In this document: positions 16,340-27,803 of the stretch, one piece after another
Position numbering within the stretch: the stretch's first letter is position 1
Layout: each line of letters begins with the position of its first letter
Assembly (NCBI GenBank): GCA_002345025.1
Contig: DDUX01000163.1
Location: 1-64,000 of the forward strand
DNA from: Candidatus Accumulibacter iunctus
GTDB taxonomy: Bacteria; Pseudomonadota; Gammaproteobacteria; Burkholderiales; Rhodocyclaceae
Length of the DNA stretch: 64,000 bases
Reading direction: 5' to 3'
Notes under the pieces: generated by a model
Database searches by the model: none
Seen by the model: only the letters and a program-made list of their open reading frames with translations
What the model was told of the DNA's origin: nothing
Translations under genes and position numbers: made by a program

Positions 16340-17730
16340 TGGCCAGGTCGCTGCAGAGCGTACGCCTGCAGTCGTTGCGCTGGCGCCTTCTGCGCACGGT
16401 TTGCGTCGCTTCGCTGTGCGGGCTGGCGATGACCGCCATGATGAGCTACTGGCAGGCGCAGCACGAGGCAGAGGAGCTGATGGACGGGCACCTGGCACAG
16501 TCCGCCAGGCTCCTGCTGGCGCTGGTGCGCGACAACGAGGCCCACCTCACCGACCTGGCGACACGACTGGCAACGGTGCGCAGCAGCGAGGAGAACCTCT
16601 ACGAACCGCCGCTCGAGTTCCAGATCGGCGGCGCCGAAGGAGCGCTGCTGCTGCGCTCGGAACACGCACCGCGGGCCGATCTGTCGGCTCCTCCGGGCTA
16701 CACGGTCATCGAACACGACGGCCAGCCGTGGCGGCTCCTGAATCTTGTCGCCAGTTCGGGCGATTACCGCGTCCAGGTCGGTCAGTCGATCGTGCTGCGT
16801 GACCGAGCGGCGCTTGAGGTGGCCGTTCAGACCGTCCTGCCGATCGTCCTGATGTCGCCGCTGCTGCTGTTGCTGCTCTACTACTCGGTGCGCCGTGGGT
16901 TGAAGCCGCTCGACGACCTGGCTTCCGACGTCGCCGCGCGTTCGCCGGAAAACCTCATGCCGCTGGCCAGTCGGAGCGCACCAAGCGAAGTGCAGCCACT
17001 GGTTGCGGCACTCAACCGCCTGTTGTTCCGGCTGCGGGATACCCTCGACAACGAACGCCGCTTCACTGCCGATGCCGCGCACGAGTTGCGCACGCCGCTG
17101 GCAGTCGTCAGGATTCAGGCGCAGGTCGCACAGCTCACCGCCGATGACGACGATCGGCGGCACGCTCTCGACCAGATCCTCGCCGGTACCGACCGCGCGA
17201 CGCGGGTGGTCGAGCAGTTGCTCCGCCTGGCGCGTCTCGACCCGCTGGCACAACTGCCGACGCCTTCCGGGATCGACCTGGCCGTGCTTGCACGGCGGGT
17301 GCTCGATGCAACGCAGATCCCCGGCGACGGGCGCAGCATCAGTCTGCAGACACGCGGGACGCCGCTGGTGGTCAGCGGTGACGCCGAATTGCTCGAGATC
17401 GTGCTGCGCAACCTGCTCGACAACGCGCTGCGCTACACTCCCGGGAAGACGCAGATCACCGTTTTTGCCCGCCGCGAGAATGGTGATCTGTCTCTCGGCG
17501 TCGCTGACGATGGGCCGGGGGTCGCAGCGGAGGAACTGCCGCGACTTGCCGAGCGCTTCTATCGCGGCAGCGAGGCCAGCAGCGACGGCAGCGGCCTCGG
17601 GCTGGCCATCGCGCAGAGGATCGCGGAGTTGCATGGCGCGCTCTTCGAGGTGGCGAATCTCGATGGCGGCGGTTTCGAGGCGCGTTTGCGCTGGCCGGGC
17701 ACGGCGGCTGCGGTGCAGCAGGCGCGGTAA
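16339..17730 (+). CDS. sensor histidine kinase, QseC-like
   Basis: Inner-membrane sensor kinase of 463 residues, cognate to the preceding regulator. Two membrane helices (about 20-40 and 160-185) flank a periplasmic sensor of ~120 residues of the two-component-sensor N-terminal type. HAMP-like and HisKA regions follow, with H248 in FTADAAHELRTPL. The ATPase domain has NLLDNALRYTPG, a DDGPGV motif and GSGLGLAIAQRI. The signal is unknown. It is the last gene of the HDO operon. Confidence 0.92.
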   Translation: MARSLQSVRLQSLRWRLLRTVCVASLCGLAMTAMMSYWQAQHEAEELMDGHLAQSARLLLALVRDNEAHLTDLATRLATVRSSEENLYEPPLEFQIGGAEGALLLRSEHAPRADLSAPPGYTVIEHDGQPWRLLNLVASSGDYRVQVGQSIVLRDRAALEVAVQTVLPIVLMSPLLLLLLYYSVRRGLKPLDDLASDVAARSPENLMPLASRSAPSEVQPLVAALNRLLFRLRDTLDNERRFTADAAHELRTPLAVVRIQAQVAQLTADDDDRRHALDQILAGTDRATRVVEQLLRLARLDPLAQLPTPSGIDLAVLARRVLDATQIPGDGRSISLQTRGTPLVVSGDAELLEIVLRNLLDNALRYTPGKTQITVFARRENGDLSLGVADDGPGVAAEELPRLAERFYRGSEASSDGSGLGLAIAQRIAELHGALFEVANLDGGGFEARLRWPGTAAAVQQAR

Positions 17731-17733
17731 GCC

Positions 17734-17748
17734 GGCCCGCTCCGGGCC
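17734..17748 (+). terminator. GC hairpin after the sensor kinase
   Basis: GGCCCG at 17734-17739, loop CTC, and CGGGCC at 17743-17748 form a perfect 6-base hairpin three bases after the kinase stop. There is no T tract, so intrinsic termination is uncertain. Confidence 0.3.
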
Positions 17749-17861
17749 AGGCCGCCGGCAGCCGTTCTTCCATCCCCACGCTCTGTGGTCGCCGAGCGGG
17801 GCAGCCTGCCGGGTGCCCCGACGCAAACCGGCGACGGCCGTGGTCGCCGCCGCGCGCGTGT

Positions 17862-17867
17862 TAGAAT
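17862..17867 (+). promoter_or_regulatory. -10 element of rep
   Basis: TAGAAT, followed by CGCGCCCC, lies 29 bases before the rep ATG. The same TAGAATC core precedes rpe and mnmG in this window, which supports it as a sigma-70 -10 site. No strong -35 is apparent. Confidence 0.4.
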
Positions 17868-17896
17868 CGCGCCCCGATCCAAGTCACCCAGCCGCG

Positions 17897-19882
17897 ATGT
17901 CTGTTCTCAATCCCCAGCAACGGGAAGCGATCCGCTACCTCGACGGGCCCTTGCTGGTCCTGGCGGGCGCCGGCTCGGGCAAGACGCGGGTGATCACCGA
18001 GAAGATCGTCTACCTCATCGAGTCCTGCGGGCTGCAGCCGAGGAACATCGCTGCGATCACCTTCACCAACCGGGCGGCGCATGAAATGCAGCAACGCGTC
18101 GGTCGGTTGCTCGGCGGGCGTTCGGCGACCGGTCTGCTCATTTCCACCTTCCATGCCCTTGGCGTCCGCATTCTGCGCGAGGAAGCTGCGGCAATCGGCT
18201 ACAAGCCGGCGTTCTCGATCCTTGATGCGGCTGATTGTCTCGCCATCCTGACCGAGCTTGCAGGCAGCGTTGACAAGGCAGTTGCCCGCCGCCTGCAGTG
18301 GCAGATTTCGAGCTGGAAAAGCGCTCTCGTGTTGCCCGAGCAGGCGGCGCGGCTTGCCGGCGATGAAGGCGAGGTGCGTGCTGCGAGTGCTTACGCAAGT
18401 TACGCGGCGACTCTGCGCGCCTACCAGGCAGTCGATTTCGACGACCTGATCGCCTTGCCCGTACGCTTGCTGCAGACGCAGTCGGCGCTGCGCGACAAGT
18501 GGCAGAACCGACTGCGTTACCTGCTGGTCGACGAGTACCAGGACACCAATGCCGGCCAGTACACACTGCTCCGGCTGCTGACGGGGCAGCGGGCTGCCTT
18601 CACTGCCGTTGGCGATGACGATCAGTCGATCTATGGCTGGCGAGGTGCCGACATGGCCAATCTGCGCAGTCTGCCGAGCGACTATCCGAACCTGAAAGTG
18701 ATCAAGCTGGAGCAGAACTACCGTTCGACGGGACGCATCCTCAAGGCCGCCAACACATTGATCGCCAACAACGAGAAGCTGTTCGACAAGAAACTGTGGT
18801 CGGAGCTGGGTCCGGGCGATCCGATCACCGTCAGCGCCTGCGCGAATCAGGACAGGGAAGCCGAGACAGTCGTCATGAAGCTGCAGGCTCACCGTTTCGA
18901 GCATCAGGGCCGCTTCAGCGATTACGCGATCCTGTATCGCGGCAACTTCCAGGCGCGTGCTCTCGAACAGTTCCTGCGCAACCAGCGCATTCCCTATCGC
19001 CTGTCGGGCGGCCAGTCGTTCTTCGACAGGACCGAGATCCGCGACATCGCTGCCTATCTGCGGCTGCTTGCCAACACCGATGACGATCCGGCGTTCATTC
19101 GTGCGGTCAGCACACCGCGGCGTGGGGTTGGCAGCAGCACGCTGCAGGCTCTGGGCGAGTATGCCGGCGAGCGCCATCTGCCGCTCTTCAGCGCTGCTTT
19201 CGAACAGGGTTTCGCGCAGCGGGTGCAGGCGCGGCAGCTCGCGCCACTGCTCGACTTCGCCGGTTTCGTCCTGCGCCTGCAGCAGCGCGCCGGCCGCGAA
19301 CCGGCAGCGTCGGTGATCAGTGACCTGCTGGCCGGGATCGCCTACGAGGAGTGGCTGTGCGCCCAGGAGGAGGTACGTGCGGCGCGCGCCAAGTGGGAGA
19401 ACGTGCGCGAGCTGTGCGACTGGCTGGGCAGGAAGGCAGAGGAGGAGGGGAAGACGCTGCTCGAGGTGACGCAGGCCATTGCGCTGATCAGCATGATCGA
19501 GAAGGATGATGGCGATGCCGACGTCGTCCAGCTGTCGACGCTGCATGCGGCCAAGGGTCTCGAGTTCAAGCACGTCTTCCTGATCGGCGTCGAGGAAGGC
19601 GTCCTGCCGCACCGGGAAGCGCAGGCGGAAAATCGCCTCGACGAAGAGCGCCGCCTGATGTACGTCGGTATCACCCGCGCGCAACGGTCGCTGCATCTCA
19701 GCTACGCCGAGAAACGCCAGCAGGGACGGCAGCTGATCAGCAGCGAAGCTTCACGCTTCATTGGCGAAATGGGTCGCGAAGACATGCGCTTTGCCGGCGG
19801 CACGGGTGACGACGTACCCGACAAGGCGGGTGGTGCGCAGCGTCTCGCCGCCCTCAAGGCGCTGCTGGGCAAGGCCCGGTAG
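17897..19882 (+). CDS. rep: ATP-dependent DNA helicase Rep
   Basis: Superfamily 1A 3'-5' helicase of 661 residues that helps replication forks pass obstacles. Motif I is LAGAGSGKTRV (K29), motif Ia AITFTNRAAHEM, motif II VDEYQDT, motif III GDDDQSIYGWRG, motif IV QNYRS, motif V LHAAKGLEF and motif VI ITRAQRSLH. Its length and the lack of a long UvrD-type C terminus favour Rep over UvrD. The ATG at 17897 begins MSVLNPQQREAI, matching Rep N termini. It stands alone between the two-component operon and a small exported protein gene. Confidence 0.95.
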   Translation: MSVLNPQQREAIRYLDGPLLVLAGAGSGKTRVITEKIVYLIESCGLQPRNIAAITFTNRAAHEMQQRVGRLLGGRSATGLLISTFHALGVRILREEAAAIGYKPAFSILDAADCLAILTELAGSVDKAVARRLQWQISSWKSALVLPEQAARLAGDEGEVRAASAYASYAATLRAYQAVDFDDLIALPVRLLQTQSALRDKWQNRLRYLLVDEYQDTNAGQYTLLRLLTGQRAAFTAVGDDDQSIYGWRGADMANLRSLPSDYPNLKVIKLEQNYRSTGRILKAANTLIANNEKLFDKKLWSELGPGDPITVSACANQDREAETVVMKLQAHRFEHQGRFSDYAILYRGNFQARALEQFLRNQRIPYRLSGGQSFFDRTEIRDIAAYLRLLANTDDDPAFIRAVSTPRRGVGSSTLQALGEYAGERHLPLFSAAFEQGFAQRVQARQLAPLLDFAGFVLRLQQRAGREPAASVISDLLAGIAYEEWLCAQEEVRAARAKWENVRELCDWLGRKAEEEGKTLLEVTQAIALISMIEKDDGDADVVQLSTLHAAKGLEFKHVFLIGVEEGVLPHREAQAENRLDEERRLMYVGITRAQRSLHLSYAEKRQQGRQLISSEASRFIGEMGREDMRFAGGTGDDVPDKAGGAQRLAALKALLGKAR

Positions 19883-20039
19883 CTTCGTTCCGCAAGCGCA
19901 TCACGGCGCGTTACAGCACGTTACCCAACTCCTGACATCGAAGCGGCAGAGCGCCGCGTTGATCGCTGCAAGGCCGCAGGATAATCAGACATTCCCCCGG
20001 AGTGGCCGAGCAAACCCCAATCAAATCAAGGAGATCATC

Positions 20040-20357
20040 ATGCTGAAGAACATCATCGCCATCGCCATCGCCGCCGCTTTCGGTACCGCCGCCTTTGCCC
20101 AGGGCACCGCCACCAGCCCGGCGAAACCGGTTGACATGGCCAAGCCGGCAGCCCAGGTCGCAGCCGCGCCAGCTCCTGCCGTCGCCACTCCGGCTGCGGC
20201 TGCCGGCAGCGCGGCGACCCCGGCCAAGACCGAAGCCGTTGCGGTAGACAAGACGACGCATGCGAAACCGAAGGCGACGAAGGCCGAGGCTGCTCCCGCC
20301 GTGACGACGCCCGCTCCGGCCGCCACCAGCGGTTCCGCTCCGGCAGCAGGCAAGTAA
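20040..20357 (+). CDS. small exported Ala/Pro-rich protein
   Basis: Protein of 105 residues. It has a clean signal peptide (residues 1-20, AAFGTAAFA then cleavage before QG) and a low-complexity mature region dominated by Ala, Pro, Thr and Lys, with several AAPAPA- and TPAAA-like stretches. No domain is recognisable. Expression is likely: GGAG is well placed before the ATG and a hairpin terminator follows. It resembles short periplasmic or surface linker proteins of betaproteobacteria; function is unknown. Confidence 0.7.
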   Translation: MLKNIIAIAIAAAFGTAAFAQGTATSPAKPVDMAKPAAQVAAAPAPAVATPAAAAGSAATPAKTEAVAVDKTTHAKPKATKAEAAPAVTTPAPAATSGSAPAAGK

Positions 20358-20411
20358 CGACATCGGCGCCACAAGCGCCGTTGCACGGCAGCGGCGCTGA
20401 CTGCGAGCACG

Positions 20412-20444
20412 AGGAAGAAGGAGGCCGCTGGCCTCCTTCTTCCT
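20412..20444. terminator. bidirectional hairpin terminator
   Basis: AGGAAGAAGGAGGCC at 20412-20426 and GGCCTCCTTCTTCCT at 20430-20444 form a perfect 15-base stem with a 3-base loop. It lies between two convergent genes, so it can end transcription from both sides. There is no long T tract, but the T-rich arm may serve. Confidence 0.65.
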
Positions 20445-20460
20445 GCTCCCCAGGCCGAGT

Positions 20461-20904
20461 CTACTTGGCGAGGCCGACGAGATGTTCCACTGCTGCCTTG
20501 ATCTCGCCCTCGGTGAGATCGGCGCCACCTCCCTTCGGTGGCATGGCGCCCTTGCCGTTGGTGACGCTCGTGATCATCGCGGCGGTCCCCGTGGCGATGC
20601 GTGGTGCCCAGGCAGCCTTGTCGCCCGCCTTCGGCGCGCCGGCCGCGCCGCTGGCGTGACAGGCCATGCAGACCGACTGGTAGACCGTTGCCCCGTCGCG
20701 TGGCTTGCCATCGGACTTGGCGGCCGCCTTCGCCAGCTCCACCTTCGCCACCGGCTGGATGCGCGCGTCGGGGTCATCCGCAGAGCGGGGCATGACCTGA
20801 CCCTTGCCGATCAGGGACAACGGCCAGATGACGACGATCAGGACGATCGCGACGACGATGGTGACCACGAGAATCAAACGCGAGGAGGATTGCTGCTGAG
20901 CCAT
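20461..20904 (-). CDS. membrane-anchored c5-type cytochrome c
   Basis: Monohaem c-type cytochrome of 147 residues. One N-terminal membrane helix (residues 10-33) anchors it with the haem domain in the periplasm. The haem-binding motif is CMACH (C79, C82, H83) and the distal ligand is probably M121 in GKGAMPPKGG. A linker with charged residues separates anchor and haem domain. Class I c5/CytC555-like electron carriers of this type feed terminal oxidases. It is monocistronic and convergent with the Ala-rich protein gene. Confidence 0.9.
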   Translation of the reverse strand: MAQQQSSSRLILVVTIVVAIVLIVVIWPLSLIGKGQVMPRSADDPDARIQPVAKVELAKAAAKSDGKPRDGATVYQSVCMACHASGAAGAPKAGDKAAWAPRIATGTAAMITSVTNGKGAMPPKGGGADLTEGEIKAAVEHLVGLAK

Positions 20905-21022
20905 ACCAAGTCCTTAGTGGTGTGCTGGTCAAAGCCGGTATTCTACCGCCGTTTGGCGCCCTCCAGAAGTGCTCGCGGGCTGGACTAGCCGGTACAAACC
21001 GGTTAAGCTTGCGGCCCTGCAC

Positions 21023-21099
21023 GCGCCCGTAGCTCAGTTGGATAGAGTACTGCCCTCCGAAGGCAGGGGTCGGACGTTCGAATCGTCTCGGGCGTGCCA
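21023..21099 (+). tRNA. tRNA-Arg (anticodon CCG)
   Basis: A 77-base cloverleaf with encoded CCA at 21097-21099. The anticodon stem CTGCC/GGCAG encloses loop CTCCGAA, giving anticodon CCG, which reads CGG. The D-loop AGCTCAGTTGGATAGAGTAC and T-loop TTCGAAT are canonical. The acceptor stem pairs GCGCCCG with CGGGCGT, the terminal pair being a G-T wobble. It closely resembles the E. coli tRNA-Arg(CCG). Confidence 0.97.
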
Positions 21100-21115
21100 C
21101 GAATTCAATCGCTCA

Positions 21116-21196
21116 GGTGGTCATGGCAGGGCCTGCCGGAGCCTGTACGGAATCCCGACGAATCCCGACGGAATCCGGCCCTGCAGAGCGACCACC
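21116..21196. repeat. nested inverted repeat with internal 10-base tandem repeat, downstream of tRNA-Arg
   Basis: GGTGGTC (21116-21122) pairs with GACCACC (21190-21196), and GCAGGGCC (21126-21133) pairs with GGCCCTGC (21177-21184), giving a long two-segment hairpin. The loop contains GAATCCCGAC twice in tandem, plus a third partial copy. It starts 17 bases after the tRNA. It could be a terminator, a processing signal or a small structured RNA. Confidence 0.4.
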
Positions 21197-21308
21197 AGTC
21201 CCTTCCCGAGAACCGCGGCGGCAACCGTGATCCCCCTTGCTGTCGGCTCGCGTGGCAGGCGGCAAGGGGCAGGCGGACGCTCCGCACCAGCGGCCTCGCG
21301 GCCGCGGC

Positions 21309-21908
21309 TCAATGGCCGAGCGAGCTGACGACCTGCGAGAACGTCTGAGCGATCTCTTCGGTTGAGGACGTGAGGCCGAGCTGCCGATCGATCTGCGACA
21401 GCGAGAAGACGCCGCAGAGCACGTGGTGGTCTTCCTCGTCGTGGTCCACGACCAGACAGAATGGCGAGCCCAGCTCGCGCAGGGCGGCGAGGACGTTGCC
21501 CACTCGGGCCGAGCTGACGTCGCGCAGGTGCATCACCTCGGCGTCGTCATGCTTGCTGATCATCACGTCACCGACCACCAGTTCGGCGGGTTTGATGCCC
21601 AGTCGGTGCGCCGCGGCCAGCGGCCGGTGACCCCTCGTTCCCGCCTCGGTGATGATGCCCAGGAGATGCCTCTGCTCGTCGGCCACCAGCAGGTAGTGCG
21701 CCTGGCTGATTGCCATCAGCTTGTTGGCGTCTTCCAGCGAGGTGTCGCGTGTGACGGTGATCGGTGGCAGGCGCTGGAAATCGGTCATCACCGACAGTGC
21801 CGGCGAATGGATATCGACCGACGGGCGGGCAGCCGCCTTCGGCAGGTAACAGGGAACGCCCCTCTGGAGTCGGGTCCACGGCAGGGGCTTGAAGCGCGTA
21901 TCGGGCAT
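21309..21908 (-). CDS. CBS-domain protein
   Basis: Cytoplasmic protein of 199 residues built mainly from two CBS motifs (about residues 45-100 and 115-185). The first includes ITVTRDTSLEDANKLM and YLLVADEQRHLLGIIT; the second VGDVMI, VGNVLAALRE and FCLVVD. Such pairs bind adenosyl ligands and regulate partners. No catalytic domain is attached, so it is a stand-alone regulator or sensor. It is divergent from secA across a 355-base spacer. Confidence 0.85.
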   Translation of the reverse strand: MPDTRFKPLPWTRLQRGVPCYLPKAAARPSVDIHSPALSVMTDFQRLPPITVTRDTSLEDANKLMAISQAHYLLVADEQRHLLGIITEAGTRGHRPLAAAHRLGIKPAELVVGDVMISKHDDAEVMHLRDVSSARVGNVLAALRELGSPFCLVVDHDEEDHHVLCGVFSLSQIDRQLGLTSSTEEIAQTFSQVVSSLGH

Positions 21909-22263
21909 GTTCGGGTTCCTCCGGGGTCGGTGATCGCAGGAGCATTAGAGCACCGATGTTTGTTCACTGGCAAGCGTGCCGCGCGTCGTCTGGCAACCCG
22001 CCCGGCGGCCTTGGCGGTGCGCGCGCCGGGGCGCTGCCAGCCGCTGCCGCGGGCAGGCCAGGGCGGTCGATGCGCAGCCAGAATTGCGTCGGGCGAGTGT
22101 TGAAGGTAGTATCCGTGCCGCGCGCCGCATGATGGTCGGGATCCCGTCATCGTGCCGCTCAGGTGGCCCAGTGCGAACGGCACGGCAACGTTCCACCGCG
22201 GAGGCGAGCCGGCCCCTGGCTCGGGTCCGCCCATCAACTGCAACTTCCTCGACCGTTCCCAGA
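21909..22263. other. intergenic region between the CBS gene and secA
   Basis: This 355-base divergent spacer shows no credible gene on either strand. A candidate secA promoter is TTGCGT (22084-22089), 17 bases, TAGTAT (22107-22112), giving a leader of about 140 bases. The long leader leaves room for regulation, but no secM-like arrest peptide is apparent. Confidence 0.4.
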
Positions 22264-24987
<2,724 letters not shown>

Positions 24988-25096
24988 TTCCTGCCGCGGC
25001 TGATCCGCGCCGTCGGCGCGCCGGGGCGGGTCGGCCGCGGCCAGCGGTGCCCGTTCCTGCGCTTGCCACCCCTTCGTCTTCGCATGCGAGGTTGTC

Positions 25097-26335
25097 ATGC
25101 CCGTCAATTACCGTACTCCCGCCGCCTCCGAGTTGTTGCCGGTCGCCGGTGTTCGCCTCGGTGTCGCCGAGGCGGGCATCCGCAAGCCGGATCGCCGGGA
25201 TCTGGCCGTCCTCGCTTTCGACACCGGCACCCGCGTTGCCGGCGTGTTCACCGCCAACCGCTTCTGTGCGGCGCCGGTTCAGGTCTGTCGCCGGCATCTT
25301 GAACTCGGCAGTGACATGCGTGCGCTGGTGATCAATACCGGGGTGGCCAATGCCGGCACCGGCGAAGCGGGTTGGCAGGCAGCGGCTGCCACCTGTGCTG
25401 CGCTCGGCAGCCTGCTGGCGGTCGATGACCGGCAGGTGCTGCCCTTCTCGACCGGCGTCATTCTCGAGCCGCTGCCGCTCGATCGGCTGCTGGCCGGACT
25501 GCCGGCGTGCGTCGCCGATTTGCGTCCGGACAACTGGCATGCGGCTGCGCACGCCATCATGACCACCGATACGGTGGCCAAGGCGGCATCGCGACGCATC
25601 GATGTCGCGGGCCGAACGCTGACCATCACCGGTATCTCCAAGGGCGCCGGAATGATCCGGCCCAACATGGCGACGATGCTGGCCTTCATCGCTACCGACG
25701 CCGGCATCGCCACGCCCCTGTTGCAGGAACTGCTGCGCGAAGTGGCCGATGAGTCGTTCAACGGCATCACCGTCGATGGCGATACCTCGACCAACGACTC
25801 CTTCATCCTGATCGCCACGGCTCGGGCAGGGGTCGATTTCAACGCTCCGACCGAGGCTGGCTATCAGGCTCTGCGCGAAGCGGTGAGCGCCGTCGCCAGC
25901 GAACTCGCGCAAGCCATCGTTCGCGACGGCGAGGGCGCGAGCAAGTTCATCCGCATCGCCGTCGAAGGTGGCCGCGACCGCAGCGAATGCCGCACCGTCG
26001 GCTACGCCATCGGCCACTCGCCGCTGGTCAAGACGGCGTTCTTTGCCGCCGATCCCAACCTCGGCCGAATCCTGGCAGCCATCGGCTACGCCGCGCTCGA
26101 CGAACTCGATGTCGACCGCGTGCGTGTCTGGCTGGGCAGCGCCGGACGGGAGATCCTGGTCGCCGAGAACGGCGGGCGGGCGGCTTCCTACCGTGAAGAG
26201 GACGGCGCGGCGATCATGCAGGAGTCCGAAATCACCATTCGCGTGGCGCTCGGCCGCGGCGGCGCCAGTGCCTCGGTGTACACCTGCGATCTCTCCTACG
26301 ATTACGTCAGGATCAACGCCGACTACCGCAGCTAG
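25097..26335 (+). CDS. argJ: bifunctional ornithine acetyltransferase / N-acetylglutamate synthase
   Basis: ArgJ recycles the acetyl group in the cyclic arginine pathway. At 412 residues it has the autocleavage site in [13 protein letters not shown], with nucleophilic T193 after MA. Other conserved parts are [12 protein letters not shown] near the N terminus and the DGDTSTNDS segment near 230. The C terminus ends in [11 protein letters not shown], typical of full-length ArgJ. Its stop overlaps the stop of a convergent pseudogene by two bases. Confidence 0.97.
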   Translation: MPVNYRTPAASELLPVAGVRLGVAEAGIRKPDRRDLAVLAFDTGTRVAGVFTANRFCAAPVQVCRRHLELGSDMRALVINTGVANAGTGEAGWQAAAATCAALGSLLAVDDRQVLPFSTGVILEPLPLDRLLAGLPACVADLRPDNWHAAAHAIMTTDTVAKAASRRIDVAGRTLTITGISKGAGMIRPNMATMLAFIATDAGIATPLLQELLREVADESFNGITVDGDTSTNDSFILIATARAGVDFNAPTEAGYQALREAVSAVASELAQAIVRDGEGASKFIRIAVEGGRDRSECRTVGYAIGHSPLVKTAFFAADPNLGRILAAIGYAALDELDVDRVRVWLGSAGREILVAENGGRAASYREEDGAAIMQESEITIRVALGRGGASASVYTCDLSYDYVRINADYRS

Positions 26336-26565
26336 ATGCGTTGCAGGCGAATGAGTCTGAACCAGCCGCCGGCAAGCGCCGGTTGATCGCTGCGGAGAAC
26401 GAGTTGCGGGGTCTTCTCGAGCACCTCCTCGAAGACCACGAACAGAACGCGTGCCGGCGATTGCGGCAGCCCTGCCAGGCTGCGCGCCCGTTGCGCGCGC
26501 GTCGCTGCCGTCAATGCCGCGTCGTAGAAAGGCGCGATCAGGGTGTAGCTGTGACGGAGACTCAA
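26332..26565 (-). pseudogene. class I SAM methyltransferase remnant with internal deletion
   Basis: This 77-codon frame joins two pieces of what looks like a methyltransferase. The first ~35 residues (LRHSYTLIAPFYDAAL, ending ARVL) resemble the N terminus of membrane-lipid or ubiquinone-type methyltransferases, up to where the glycine-rich SAM loop should begin. The remainder (EEVLEKTPQLVLRSDQPALAGGWFRL) resembles the C-terminal end of such proteins. Roughly 120 residues holding the SAM site are missing, without breaking the frame. TTG at 26565 is the only plausible start, eight bases after the apaG stop. The family match is from memory; the missing GxGxG is directly visible. Confidence 0.55.
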
Positions 26566-26572
26566 CGACCGA

Positions 26573-26956
26573 TCAGTGCAGGACGTGCGGCACGGCGAGC
26601 GTGAAGGTCGGGATCTCCGCCTCGAACTGTCGCCCATCGACGGCGGTGAACTGGTAGCTGCCAGACATCGTGCCGACCGGTGTGTCGAGCTGGCAGCCGC
26701 TGGTGTAGGCGAACTTCTCGCCCGGCTGCAGGAGCGGCTGCCGGCCAACCACACCGAGCCCCCGCACCTCCTGTATCTCGCCGGTTGCATCGGTGATCAC
26801 CCAGTGTCGTGAAATCAGCTGCGCCGGCACGGTGCCGACGTTTTCGATGCTGATCGTGTAGGCGAAAACGTAGTGATCGCGCGCGGGATCCGACTGTTCG
26901 GCAATGTACTGCGGGAGAGCGCTGACGGCGATCTCGTACTTCTTGCTTGCGGCCAT
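26573..26956 (-). CDS. apaG: ApaG / CorD-like protein
   Basis: Single-domain Fn3-like protein of 127 residues. Family landmarks are the YVFAYTISIENVG segment, SRHWVITDATGEIQEVRGLGVVG, QPLLQPGEKFAYTSG and the TPVGTMSGSYQF motif. ApaG proteins are linked to magnesium/cobalt resistance and Ap4A metabolism, but the molecular role is not established. An internal ATG at 26956 is chosen over an upstream frame extension that lacks similarity. It is divergent from rpe. Confidence 0.95.
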   Translation of the reverse strand: MAASKKYEIAVSALPQYIAEQSDPARDHYVFAYTISIENVGTVPAQLISRHWVITDATGEIQEVRGLGVVGRQPLLQPGEKFAYTSGCQLDTPVGTMSGSYQFTAVDGRQFEAEIPTFTLAVPHVLH

Positions 26957-27078
26957 TTCTTCCCAGTCTCTGAACGATCGGAACCGGCATTGCACACCAA
27001 ACTGGGGAAGCTGACAAGCCTGACGATCGGCGCTTTGCCGACCGAGCGCTTGCTCTAAGACAGGCGGGCGATTCGCGC

Positions 27079-27084
27079 TAGAAT
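27079..27084 (+). promoter_or_regulatory. -10 element of the rpe-gph-trpE operon
   Basis: TAGAAT, followed by CAGGGCCCG, lies 29 bases before the rpe ATG. No good -35 is seen at standard spacing. It shares the TAGAATC core found before rep and mnmG. Confidence 0.4.
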
Positions 27085-27113
27085 CAGGGCCCGTCTCGCG
27101 AAGGTTCCCGGTC

Positions 27114-27803
27114 ATGCACGTCATCGCTCCCAGCATCCTCTCCGCCAGCTTTGCGCGGCTCGGCGAGGAAGTCATCAACGTCATCGCCGCCGGCGCCGAC
27201 TGGATTCACTTCGACGTGATGGACAACCATTATGTTCCCAACCTGACGATCGGTCCGCTCGTCTGCGAGGCGATCAGACCACTGATCGCGGCGCCGATCG
27301 ACGTCCACCTGATGGTCAAGCCGGTCGATCGCATCGTTCCGGATTTTGCCCGCGCTGGTGCCAACATCATCAGCTTTCACCCCGAAGCGTCCGAACACGT
27401 CGACCGGACGCTGGCGCTGATCCGCGAGAACGGCTGCCAGGCGGGGCTGGTATTCAACCCGGCGACGCCGCTCGTGCATCTTGATCACGTCATGGATCAA
27501 CTGGACCTGATCCTGCTGATGAGCGTCAATCCGGGCTTCGGCGGGCAGAAGTTCATTCCATCGACGCTGCCCAAGATTGCCGCAGTGCGCGCCCGCATCG
27601 ATGCCTACGAGCGCGAGCGGGGTCGGCGGATCCGGCTCGAGGTCGACGGCGGCGTCAAGATCGACAACATCGCCGAAATCGCCCGCGCTGGCGCCGACAC
27701 CTTCGTCGCCGGATCGGCCGTCTATGGGGCTGGCCGGGCGGACGATCCGAATCGCTACGACAGCGTCCTCGCGGCCCTGCGAGCGCAACTGGAGAACCCA
27801 TGA
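27114..27803 (+). CDS. rpe: ribulose-phosphate 3-epimerase
   Basis: TIM-barrel epimerase of 229 residues in the pentose phosphate and Calvin pathways. The N terminus APSILSASF, the metal-site segment [26 protein letters not shown] and the EVDGGV strand are all present. Its stop overlaps the gph start by four bases (ATGA). The rpe-gph-trpE order is a widespread proteobacterial arrangement. Confidence 0.97.
   Translation: MHVIAPSILSASFARLGEEVINVIAAGADWIHFDVMDNHYVPNLTIGPLVCEAIRPLIAAPIDVHLMVKPVDRIVPDFARAGANIISFHPEASEHVDRTLALIRENGCQAGLVFNPATPLVHLDHVMDQLDLILLMSVNPGFGGQKFIPSTLPKIAAVRARIDAYERERGRRIRLEVDGGVKIDNIAEIARAGADTFVAGSAVYGAGRADDPNRYDSVLAALRAQLENP

Noticed and set aside
21149..21180. Tandem GAATCCCGAC copies as a possible CRISPR
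   Set aside because: Only two full copies, contiguous with no spacers; not a CRISPR array.
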